DNA from: Verrucomicrobiia bacterium | GTDB lineage: Bacteria > Verrucomicrobiota > Verrucomicrobiia > Limisphaerales > UBA9464 | Direction: 5' to 3' | Assembly: GCA_019634635.1 (NCBI GenBank) | Contig: JAHCBB010000043.1 | Span: forward strand, 1-37,993 | Length of the DNA: 37,993 nucleotides | Part shown: positions 1-6,529 of the stretch, in pieces | How positions within the stretch are numbered: the first letter of the stretch is position 1 | Layout of the letters: the number at the start of each line of letters is the position of its first letter | Made by a program: the position numbers and the translations under genes | Notes under the pieces: generated by a model | What the model saw: the letters and a program-made list of their open reading frames with translations, nothing else | Database searches by the model: none | What the model was told of the DNA's origin: nothing

Positions 1-1194
1 GGGACAGGACAACAGTTCGGGGACGCCTCCCAAGTTACTGATAGGAGTTTGGTTTTGACGCTTCGCCGGGAGAATCGCCTTCACGGAGGGCTGGCTATCC
101 ACGGCGCGGGCGGACGCCCCGGACTCGTATTCCATGAGGTCGAAGCGAAGGTCGGGATACAACTGTCGCCCGATCTTGAAGGCCGCCCAGCTGGCGAACG
201 CTTCATTCAGCCAGAGATCCTCCCACCACCTCATGGTCACCAGGTTCCCGAACCACTGGTGTGCCATCTCATGGGTGACGATGAGGACCAGGAGTCGCCG
301 CTGTTCAATCGCCGCGTGCTTCTCGTCCAAGAGAAGCAGTCCTTCACGGTAGGTGATCGCTCCCACGTTCTCCATGGCGCCGGAGGCGAACGCAGGCACG
401 GCGAGATGATCGAGCTTGGGATAGGGATGCGGGATGCCGAAGTACCGCTCCAGGGCGGCCAGGAGGGGGGGCGCATACCCGCGGGCCATCTCCGCCAGTC
501 GTGCCTGTCCCGAGGGCGTCACGAGGCGTCCAGGTACGGATTGCCCCGGGATGTCCACGGTCTCGAATGGCCCGACCGCGAGGGCCACGAGGTAGGAGGG
601 CATTGGCGGTGTGCGCCCGAACTCATGGGTGGTGGTTCCATCCCGGGACACCGTGTTGGCTATCGGCATGTTCCCCACGACCACGAGTCCCTCGGGCGCG
701 GTGACGGTGATTCGCCAGGGAATCTTGAAACCAGGTTCATCCCAGCAAGGGAACGCCTGACGCGCGTCCATGGGTTCGAACTGCGTAACCAGATAGTTCT
801 TCCCCCCGCTGATCGTCTTGTACAGCCCGGCGCCATCCCGGTTGAAGTTGTTGGTGAACGAGCACTCAAACGTGTGAACGCCGGTCGGAATCAGGCTGTC
901 GGCCTGCGCCGTCACCCAACCTGCCGGATTGGTTGACACTGTCAGCGTGAGGTTCCCTCCGTTGAGCGAGGCGGGTCCCAAGTCCATGGAACGCGCGTGG
1001 AATCGAAAGCGATTCGTCGGAACGACAAACTCCAGTTCGACGCGGGTGAAGCCTGTGTAGGTGTTGGAGGCCGGATTCAAGCCCAGGTGGATCGACTGGG
1101 CGACGGGTCGGATTCGGGGATCCAATCGCCAAGGATCCTCCCAAGAGTTCTCAGCGACGGACGGAAGTCCCGTGGCTAGCCACCATGCCGCCAT
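1..1194 (-). CDS. M1-family zinc aminopeptidase, C-terminus replaced at an IS91 end
   Basis: The product is an exported zinc aminopeptidase of family M1, which removes N-terminal residues from peptides. The ATG at 1194 opens a short hydrophobic leader (MAAWWLATGLPSVA). The M1 N-terminal beta domain follows, then the GAMEN substrate-binding motif near residue 271. The zinc site is complete: HEMAHQWFG near residue 308 and the distal glutamate in WLNEAFASW near residue 330. Recognisable M1 sequence stops at position 74, where the 37-bp IS91 end begins. The frame stays open through the repeat (adding LPAKRQNQTPIS) and on to the window edge, but the residues beyond the repeat do not look like M1. 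The C-terminal helical domain is therefore missing, and activity is doubtful despite an intact zinc site. The S9 peptidase gene lies 87 bp upstream on the same strand, which suggests a peptide-degradation operon. Family assignment is firm; the loss of function is inferred. Confidence 0.85.
   Translation of the reverse strand, partial: MAAWWLATGLPSVAENSWEDPWRLDPRIRPVAQSIHLGLNPASNTYTGFTRVELEFVVPTNRFRFHARSMDLGPASLNGGNLTLTVSTNPAGWVTAQADSLIPTGVHTFECSFTNNFNRDGAGLYKTISGGKNYLVTQFEPMDARQAFPCWDEPGFKIPWRITVTAPEGLVVVGNMPIANTVSRDGTTTHEFGRTPPMPSYLVALAVGPFETVDIPGQSVPGRLVTPSGQARLAEMARGYAPPLLAALERYFGIPHPYPKLDHLAVPAFASGAMENVGAITYREGLLLLDEKHAAIEQRRLLVLIVTHEMAHQWFGNLVTMRWWEDLWLNEAFASWAAFKIGRQLYPDLRFDLMEYESGASARAVDSQPSVKAILPAKRQNQTPISNLGGVPELLSCP
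37..73 (-). repeat. 37-bp IS91-type end, copy 1
   Basis: This is an exact copy of the 37-bp sequence that begins actgataggagtttgg and ends cgccgggaga on the + strand. It is identical to the copies at 3311-3347 and 3886-3922. M1 aminopeptidase coding sequence begins immediately to its right, and unrelated sequence (1-36) lies to its left. No IS interior adjoins this copy, so it is a solitary end. Confidence 0.9.
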
Positions 1195-1281
1195 GACGCA
1201 TGAAAGGCCTCGATCGTTGATGAAATTGGCTATTAACGCGGGAGTTGCCCGCGATGGAACCGGAGTGCTGTTCAAGGTGGT

Positions 1282-3192
1282 TTAGGGTTCGAGGTGCAGT
1301 TCGCGGTCGAGGAACTTGAGAATTCTTTGCCAGGCGGCCACCTCATTGACGCGCTTCGAAAAGCCGTGTCCTTCGTCGGGGAATACCAAGTACTCGACCG
1401 TCACCCCATTCTTCCGGACTGCTTCCACGATCTCATCGGACTCTGCCCTGACGACACGGGGATCATTGGCTCCTTGAATGACCAGGAGTGGTTTCCTGAT
1501 GCGGCTTGCGTGGAAGAGAGGAGACATGGCCTTGAGCCGCTCACGATCCTTTTCCGGATGCCCCATCTCATGATACGCCGCCTCACGGACCGCCTCCCAA
1601 TAGGGTGGCATGCTCTCCAGGGTGCGGATCCAGTTGGAGGGACCGAACACGTCCACTCCGGCATCAAAGACCTCGGGATGGAACGTCAGCGCGGCCAGCG
1701 TCATGTACCCTCCGTAGCTCCCGCCTACCACCGCAACCCGGCCAGTGTCCACGTAGGGCTGGCGGATCAGCCAAGCCTTTGCCTCCACGACGTCTCGAAG
1801 GGGTTCCTCGGCATGGCGGCGGTCATCGGCCCTGTTGAAGGCTCGGCCGTACCCGCTGCTTCCCCGGATGTTCACCCCCAGCACCACGTACCCGTGGTTG
1901 GCGAGGAATTGAGACAGCGAGAAATAGCCCTGACGCCACTGTCCACCGGGACCTCCGTTGAGCAGCACCACTGCAGGGGCGCGCTTCTTCGGCGATGCCT
2001 GGTGCGGCCGCCAAAGCATATTCGGAATAACCAGTCCGTCGGAGGCCTTGAACCGGACCACCTCGACCTCCACCAGGTCGTCGGGATCCACCGAAGGACT
2101 CAGGTTTCGGCTCAACGCCTTCGCCGTATTCGTGGCCAGGTCGATCTGCCACAGATCGCTCGGCGAACGGGCGCCATCGAGAAGGAAAGCCATCCGGTCC
2201 TCGCTCCGGGAGAAAGCGATGTTGTTCATCTCGCCCGCCGGCAGTTTTGGCCAATGGACGGTGCGTCCGGTCGCGGTCTCCACCATGCGGACCACCGTCC
2301 GACCGTCCTCGTTGATCCCCGAACAGCGATACCTTCCTCCCGGTAAAAACTGAACCCACTGCACGTCCCAGGAGGCCTTTTCCACGTCTTCATGGCGGCC
2401 CGACCGGAGATGATACCGACGCGCCCTCAGGAAATCCGATCCACCGTGGCTCACGTAATAGAGCCATTTTCCCGCTGGATCGAAACACTGTGGATACCCT
2501 GTTGTCTCGGGTGTTTCCGAGAGGTGCCGCATTTCGCCAGTCGGCAAATGCAGCAGATGCATGCCTGCTTCGGAGTAGGAGCGGATGGTGATCATCGATA
2601 GCCACTCGCCGTCTTCCGAGATGGGTCCAAATCCATACCCGACCTCGTCCTTGAAGATCATTCGCCGCCCGTATTCCCGGGCGCTGAATTCATACAGATC
2701 GTGGAACTGTCGGTTTCTCTCGTTCAAACGGACGAAGAACGCCTCACCGTCCCGGCGCCACCCCGCAAAGACCGCTTTCACACCTGGAATCGGCGTGAGA
2801 TCCCGCTCCGATCCGTCGGTCTCGCAGACATAGAGGTGGTGGTTCTCATCACCTCCCGAATCCCGAAGAAAAAGGAATCGATCGTCGGCAGGGAAGGGGG
2901 AAACCACCCGAACCGGATCCTGAACGGAGAAAGTGAGCTGGGTCCGAGAGCCGTCGGTGACACTGAACGCGAAGGCATTGAAGACCCCGCTTTCGTCCGA
3001 GGAGCCCAGCAGGCGCTTCCCGTCGGCGAAGAAGGACACCCCGTAGAGGCGGGTGGTGTTCATGAACTCGGCCACGTCGTACTGACGACGTGGCCGCGGT
3101 TCCCTGCTGGACGATGCGGGACCGCTTGAGGTGCAGCCGGTGAGCAAGGTCAGCACCAGGAAGGTGAGCGTGGCGGCGGATGGAAGGTTCAT
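1282..3192 (-). CDS. S9-family prolyl oligopeptidase-like lipoprotein
   Basis: This 636-aa serine peptidase of family S9 (dipeptidyl/acylaminoacyl peptidase type) cleaves short peptides. The N-terminus carries a hydrophobic signal ending in a lipobox (LLTGC, Cys near residue 20), so it is probably a lipoprotein facing the periplasm. Residues about 45-380 form the WD40-like beta-propeller (repeated strands such as DGEWLSMITIRS). Residues about 390-636 form the alpha/beta-hydrolase domain. The catalytic triad is visible: Ser in GGSYGGYM near 491, Asp in GANDPRV near 574, and His in DEGHGF near 606. The length is normal for the family. An esterase fragment ends 19 bp upstream and the M1 peptidase follows 87 bp downstream, all on one strand, so this looks like the intact middle gene of a former operon. 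The S9 assignment is secure; the natural substrate is unknown. Confidence 0.93.
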   Translation of the reverse strand: MNLPSAATLTFLVLTLLTGCTSSGPASSSREPRPRRQYDVAEFMNTTRLYGVSFFADGKRLLGSSDESGVFNAFAFSVTDGSRTQLTFSVQDPVRVVSPFPADDRFLFLRDSGGDENHHLYVCETDGSERDLTPIPGVKAVFAGWRRDGEAFFVRLNERNRQFHDLYEFSAREYGRRMIFKDEVGYGFGPISEDGEWLSMITIRSYSEAGMHLLHLPTGEMRHLSETPETTGYPQCFDPAGKWLYYVSHGGSDFLRARRYHLRSGRHEDVEKASWDVQWVQFLPGGRYRCSGINEDGRTVVRMVETATGRTVHWPKLPAGEMNNIAFSRSEDRMAFLLDGARSPSDLWQIDLATNTAKALSRNLSPSVDPDDLVEVEVVRFKASDGLVIPNMLWRPHQASPKKRAPAVVLLNGGPGGQWRQGYFSLSQFLANHGYVVLGVNIRGSSGYGRAFNRADDRRHAEEPLRDVVEAKAWLIRQPYVDTGRVAVVGGSYGGYMTLAALTFHPEVFDAGVDVFGPSNWIRTLESMPPYWEAVREAAYHEMGHPEKDRERLKAMSPLFHASRIRKPLLVIQGANDPRVVRAESDEIVEAVRKNGVTVEYLVFPDEGHGFSKRVNEVAAWQRILKFLDRELHLEP

Positions 3193-3211
3193 GCGTTCGT
3201 CTCTCGGGGTG

Positions 3212-3310
3212 TCACTGCAACAGAATCAGTCCATCCGCGAGGGTGCCCCGCCAGATGGCGTAGTCGTGGCCGCCGTGAAACTCCTGATAAAAGACCTCGT
3301 AGCCCTTGCT
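3212..3310 (-). pseudogene. 3' remnant of a putative esterase (Fes/esterase D type)
   Basis: Only the last 32 or so codons survive. They read SKGYEVFYQEFHGGHDYAIW and end ADGLILLQ before a TGA at 3214-3212. The HGGHDYAIW...LADGL pattern fits the C-terminus of putative esterases related to enterochelin esterase and esterase D, where the His is the catalytic-triad member; this is family recognition from a short stretch. The remainder of the gene is cut off exactly at the 37-bp IS91 end (3311-3347), and what lies beyond is AT-rich foreign DNA. The stop is 19 bp from the S9 peptidase start, so it was probably the first gene of that operon. The operon may therefore have lost its native promoter. 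Confidence 0.6.
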
Positions 3311-3347
3311 ACTGATAGGAGTTTGGTTTTGACGCTTCGCCGGGAGA
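3311..3347 (-). repeat. 37-bp IS91-type end, copy 2
   Basis: This copy is identical to copies 1 and 3 over 37 bp and in the same orientation. The broken esterase gene lies on its left and an AT-rich fragment on its right. A small hairpin-like sequence, ttgggtcttcccaa (3348-3361), starts right after it. As with copy 1, no IS interior follows. Confidence 0.9.
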
Positions 3348-3885
3348 TTGGGTCTTCCCAAAAAGTCGACTAATTAGCATAACGGGTTGTAATAAGAAGC
3401 AGGTTTGTAATCTTTCTATCTTTTTATTTGAAACGATCTCTGTGCATTATACAAATTATTCAAAAGTATTGATTTATAAGCGATATTATACCTTCATCGC
3501 CTAAGACGTCAACTAAAGGTGAAAATGAAATTACCCCATACATTGAAATGTTACCTGTATATTTCGGAATCGCAGGATACTTGGCGTGTTCAAAGCTGTT
3601 TTTTTCAGTATCAAATATATAGAACTCACTATCTTTTTGTCTAACATTAGCAAAGTGACTATAATCTTTAAACCCAGTTCTATCCTGTATCTTTGCTAAA
3701 TCTGCCGTAATTTGCATCGATCTTTCATTAAATTCCCACTTTGGTTTGTTATCACCTACGTACTTAGAAAGCGATATAATTGAGCTAGAATAATGAGACC
3801 CCTTTGATAAATCAACATAATATATAGTAGGAGCTGCTGACCATTTAAAATTAAGGTTAGTCAGTTCTTTAATCCCACAATTTAA
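3348..3885. other. AT-rich foreign DNA island between two IS91 ends
   Basis: The base composition switches abruptly from the high GC of the surroundings to a visibly AT-rich stretch, bounded to the base by IS91-end copies 2 and 3. It holds the 3' part of one minus-strand reading frame (3460-3885) and about 110 bp of AT-rich non-coding sequence downstream of it. Composition and boundaries suggest DNA captured from an unrelated genome. An assembly chimera is the main alternative. Confidence 0.85.
3460..3885 (-). pseudogene. 3' fragment of an unidentified AT-rich gene
   Basis: About 141 codons of a low-GC reading frame end at a TAA at 3462-3460. The protein is polar and rich in Lys, Ser, Tyr and Asn (for example KWSAAPTIYYVDLSKGSHYS and DRTGFKDYSHFANVRQKDSE). 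It ends in a hydrophobic stretch (VISFSPLVDVLGDEGIISLI). I do not recognise the family. The frame continues upstream only through the 37-bp IS91 end, which is read in frame as LPAKRQNQTPIS, so the native N-terminus is absent and the first internal Met is about a third of the way in. Codon use, full of AT-ending codons, is unlike every other gene here. It is probably a non-functional passenger fragment. Confidence 0.6.
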
Positions 3886-3922
3886 ACTGATAGGAGTTTG
3901 GTTTTGACGCTTCGCCGGGAGA
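3886..3922 (-). repeat. 37-bp IS91-type end, copy 3 (end of the intact element)
   Basis: This third exact copy is the true end of the IS91-family element. It lies about 210 bp beyond the transposase stop codon and is followed inward by sequence that is also found, diverged, next to the remnant element at 36820-37448. By analogy with IS91, the end downstream of the transposase is the replication origin (oriIS). That role is inferred, not demonstrated. Confidence 0.9.
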
Positions 3923-4133
3923 GGGAGATTTGGTTCCACTGCCCCGAACTTAGGATCACTCCACCTCGCGCTTCGAGCGGTGTCAACTGCCAATTTTCGC
4001 CCGCGGCTAAGATTTTCCGAGACGGGAGCGGGTCGGGTGGCTGTCGAAGGTCGCCAGAGGGGGCGGGGATCCCAGTACACCACCCGATTCCAGCGTGTCG
4101 CTCGCAGACCGGCGTCCATCGGCTGAGCAGGCT

Positions 4134-5516
4134 TCAGTCGGTAAGGACGTTCTCGTAGTCCGGCATCGGGGAGGTTTCGATCAGAAATTCGCCGTCGTGG
4201 AGAGGCGCGGGATCGTCGCCGGAGGGGGCGGACGATGGGGACTCGGATTCCTCGTCCCTCCCTCTCGGTGGAGGTGGGGACCGGGCCGGAGCAAAGGTGG
4301 CGGGTCCACACCAGAGATTGAGATGGCGGAGGATTTTCTCGATGGCGACGGGCTCTTCGATCAGGGCGATGAAGCGCATCGCCTTGCCGCATTCGGGGCA
4401 TTGGAGGGGATCGGTATGCCACGCCTGCCGGATGAGGTCCCGCCACTTGCGGGCGGGCAGCTTGGCCGGCGGTGGCGGGGAGCCCTTGGGCCAAGCCACC
4501 TTCGCGGCTGGATTGGCGCGGCTCCGGCAGCCGCAGCTCTTGTTCGAATACAGCCCGTAGTACCGGATCATCTGGGCACCCCGGTCGGGGATGTGCTGCG
4601 AGAGCGCCGCCAGGAAGTCCTCCGCGGCGAAGACCTCGAAGTTTCGGTGGATCTTGGGATTGAGCCGCGAGCGGTAGATCACCACGTCCCCGGGTTGTTC
4701 CAGGGTGATCTTGGCCGCGGAGAAGGGGTTGCGCAGGATGTACTGGCACAGTGCCTCCCGTTCGGCGCGATTTTCCGGGGGCACGCTCCGGGTGGCGTCC
4801 ACGTTGAATCCGGTGTGCTTCCAGCCGCGCATGCGCTCGACCAGTTGCGGGGAGATTCGACGCAACCGGAGGAGTTCGGTGAAGATCCGGTCCCGAAAGA
4901 CGGACTCCAGAATGCCGTGTGGGATCTCGGGAGCGGGGTACCACTGGCCCTCAGAATCCAGGAGGCCATCGGCCATCAGAGCATGGATGTGGGGGTGGAA
5001 GTCGAGGTACTCGCCGAAGGTGTGGAGGGTGAGGAGGAAGGCGGGGCGCCCGCGAGGCAATCCGAGGGCGGTGCGCAGGAGTTGGGTCAGCGTTTGCTGA
5101 GCGACGGTACAGAGGCGCCGGAGGAGGTTGCGATCCCGGCGGAAGAGGGGTCGCAGCAGTTTGGGCAGGGCGAGGACGACGTGTCGGTGGGGGACGGGCA
5201 GCAGGAGGTGATCCACCAGATGGGCGGCGGTCTGCAGGACCTTGCGTTGATGGCAGGAGGGGCAGAACCAGCGTCCCTTGCAGGAAAAGGCGACGAGGTA
5301 TTCGAGGGCGCAGTGGTCGCAGCGGACGCGGGCGAAGCCGCGCTCAAGAATGCCGCATTGAAGGAACTTCCCGAAGACCTCAGAGACGACGGGGCGCAGG
5401 GGGCCCAGGCGGGGTTCATAGGCGTCGGGATAACGGTCCACGAAGGTGTCGTGGTGGCGCTGGACGCACTGCCACACCGGGGATTTGCGGGGGTTGCGGG
5501 ACCGGTAGGTTTTCAT
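4134..5516 (-). CDS. IS91-family HUH transposase
   Basis: This 460-aa single-strand transposase is of the IS91/Y2 type and drives rolling-circle transposition. The ATG at 5516 (MKTYRSRNPRK) is preferred over upstream starts because the longer frame crosses unrelated sequence and another IS end. Domains in order: an N-terminal zinc ribbon near residues 80-110 (CDHCALEYLV, then WFCPSCHQR), the HUH metal-binding motif near residue 174 (DFHPHIHALM), the likely nucleophile region near residue 258 (LCQYILRNPF), a conserved IRYYGLYSN block, and a C-terminal zinc-binding CPECGKAMRF near 373. No frameshift is seen, so the gene may be active. The C-terminus MPDYENVLTD is shared with two decayed copies in the window. 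Family assignment is strong; current mobility is inferred only from the intact frame. Confidence 0.92.
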   Translation of the reverse strand: MKTYRSRNPRKSPVWQCVQRHHDTFVDRYPDAYEPRLGPLRPVVSEVFGKFLQCGILERGFARVRCDHCALEYLVAFSCKGRWFCPSCHQRKVLQTAAHLVDHLLLPVPHRHVVLALPKLLRPLFRRDRNLLRRLCTVAQQTLTQLLRTALGLPRGRPAFLLTLHTFGEYLDFHPHIHALMADGLLDSEGQWYPAPEIPHGILESVFRDRIFTELLRLRRISPQLVERMRGWKHTGFNVDATRSVPPENRAEREALCQYILRNPFSAAKITLEQPGDVVIYRSRLNPKIHRNFEVFAAEDFLAALSQHIPDRGAQMIRYYGLYSNKSCGCRSRANPAAKVAWPKGSPPPPAKLPARKWRDLIRQAWHTDPLQCPECGKAMRFIALIEEPVAIEKILRHLNLWCGPATFAPARSPPPPRGRDEESESPSSAPSGDDPAPLHDGEFLIETSPMPDYENVLTD

Positions 5517-5549
5517 GCCCGGCTTCCGGGGATTCGAACGTCCGGAAGC

Positions 5550-5655
5550 AAAGGGCAGTGGAACCGATTGCGGGAAGGCGGGGCATCGGCGGATTTGGGG
5601 ATGCGAACCACCAAGATTCTCGCCCCGCGAGGCTTTGAAACCCAATTCCTGCCGC
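5550..5655 (+). repeat. Diverged IS91-type end in opposite orientation
   Basis: On the + strand, gcgaggctttgaaaccc and aattcctgcc (about 5627-5652) match the diverged end at 37411-37448 (gcgaagcgttaaagcc, aatttcctgcc). An upstream ggcagtggaacc (about 5558) matches sequence just inside the end of the intact element. So an old end of a related element faces the opposite way, directly upstream of the transposase start. Confidence 0.6.
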
Positions 5656-5750
5656 CGTGCATGGGCCACGTCTTTCGGGCGGCACGGGAGGCCGGAGGGC
5701 TCGTGGGGGTGGAGCCGGTCGAGCCGGTGGACACGATGCGGTCCGAGCAG

Positions 5751-5890
5751 CAACAAGGCACTGGAGCGAACAGCCGCCCCGCTTCGCCGTTCGAGAGTCG
5801 GGGGCTTCGGCGAAGCGCTCCGGTGGTCGAGAGTCACAGGCGTCATCACGGCGGGGCGGCTGTCGCTCAGTTCTGAGCCGAACAGGAGAA
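5751..5890 (+). repeat. attC-like imperfect palindrome
   Basis: The left arm gagcg-a-acagccgccccgc (5764-5782) pairs with gcggggcggctgtcgctc (5851-5868). This gives an 18-bp stem interrupted by a single unpaired A at 5769, with a loop of about 68 nt. The flanks read caacaaggc on the left and gagccgaac on the right. A long GC-rich stem with an extrahelical base and AAC-type flank resembles integron attC sites, but the right core does not fit GTTRRRY well and no integrase is visible. It could instead be a REP-type intergenic repeat. The rest of 5517-5979 holds no gene I can support. Confidence 0.45.
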
Positions 5891-5979
5891 CGACGATTAC
5901 ATGTCAGTTTCGATAAGCATGCTCCCGGTCCTGAATCTCGTCGCGGGCGCGTGGTCCGGTACGGGTTTGTGTCTCCATA

Positions 5980-6135
5980 TCAGCGACTCAACCGCATGAG
6001 GGCGGAGCGGCAATCAACAGGCGTGCCCCACCCGCAGACCAGGGTTGCGTCGGCGCCGAGAATCTCCTGCGGGTCGCGACTTCGCGCCTGGCGGACCAGC
6101 AGCGGCACGATGGCGGAGGCATCCCGGAACTTCAC
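5980..6135 (-). pseudogene. VapC-type PIN-domain toxin, truncated after the first third
   Basis: The GTG at 6135 overlaps the antitoxin stop by four bases (GTGA), the usual coupling in toxin-antitoxin operons. The 51 codons read VKFRDASAIVPLLVRQ and continue to WGTPVDCRSALMRLSR before TGA at 5982. The first acidic PIN residue (Asp in FRDASAIVPLL) and the GTPV-C-SAL segment typical of VapC are present. The other two-thirds of the fold, with the remaining catalytic acids, are missing, so the toxin should be inactive. Sequence beyond the stop is unrelated and leads into the attC-like palindrome. The PIN identity is recognised from motif pattern; a search would confirm it. Confidence 0.7.
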
Positions 6136-6431
6136 CGACCTTCCTCCCGCTCCGCCCGGAGCGAGGCCACGATGTCGCCGCCGCGCCGGCGTTGCGGCCA
6201 GGGCAGGTCGTCCATCGCTTCCATGTCCAAGCGATGGCGGGCGAGCCGGATCAATCCGCGACGCACCAGGTCTTCCTGCCAGGGCCAGCCCTGACCGGAG
6301 TGCTCCCCGACAGCCTCGGGACGGGCCGCCGGCTGTTGACGATCCACGATCAGAATCGTCCCGCCCTCGCGAACGCGGGCGAGCAATTCGCCCGGATGAT
6401 TGCGGCTATAGGACACATTGGCTTGATGCAT
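6132..6431 (-). CDS. Phd/YefM-type antitoxin
   Basis: This 99-aa antitoxin belongs to the prevent-host-death family. It binds its own promoter through the N-terminal domain and neutralises the toxin through the C-terminal part. The chosen start at 6431 (MHQANVSYSRNHPGELLARV) gives the characteristic N-terminus: ANVSY..NH..ELL.RV.EG..ILIVDR. The longer open frame upstream is without similarity and was not used. The C-terminus (RRRGGDIVASLRAEREEGR) is typical of Phd partners of VapC. It overlaps the truncated vapC by four bases, so it is now an antitoxin without a working partner. The residues usually written KPVARL are QPAARP here, a mild deviation. Confidence 0.8.
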   Translation of the reverse strand: MHQANVSYSRNHPGELLARVREGGTILIVDRQQPAARPEAVGEHSGQGWPWQEDLVRRGLIRLARHRLDMEAMDDLPWPQRRRGGDIVASLRAEREEGR

Positions 6432-6529
6432 GACGCCCGATGGTGCGTCTCGAGATGTCGCATCAATCTGTCGGTCCTGCGTTTGCTGCGGGTTGCAGGG
6501 CCTGCAAAAATGGATCGTCAGCCGGGTTG

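Larger units (their letters stand above)
3886..5516 (-). mobile_element. IS91-family rolling-circle insertion sequence
   Basis: The recognisable element runs from the 37-bp ori-like end through about 210 bp of non-coding sequence to the transposase gene (4134-5516). The downstream non-coding part and end are conserved in the remnant at 37192-37448, which confirms they belong to the element. The opposite (ter-like) boundary cannot be fixed. It lies somewhere upstream of 5516, where a diverged end of a related element in opposite orientation occurs at about 5550-5655. No target-site duplication is expected for this family. Confidence 0.8.

Noticed and set aside
49..936. 295-aa + strand frame starting in IS-end copy 1
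   Set aside because: It lies antisense to the M1 aminopeptidase, whose HEMAH and GAMEN motifs are on the minus strand.
37..3922. The 37-bp repeats as a CRISPR array
   Set aside because: There are only three copies, spaced 3.2 kb and 0.5 kb apart, with genes between and no cas genes. The third copy is clearly the end of an IS element.
4095..5876. 593-aa open frame on the + strand opposite the IS91 transposase
   Set aside because: It is an antisense shadow of the transposase in high-GC sequence. The minus-strand frame carries the zinc-ribbon and HUH motifs.
5900..5998. Short + strand frame (MSVSISMLPVLNLVAGAWSG) after the attC-like palindrome as a cassette gene
   Set aside because: It has only 32 codons with no recognised family and overlaps the 3' end of the vapC remnant on the opposite strand.
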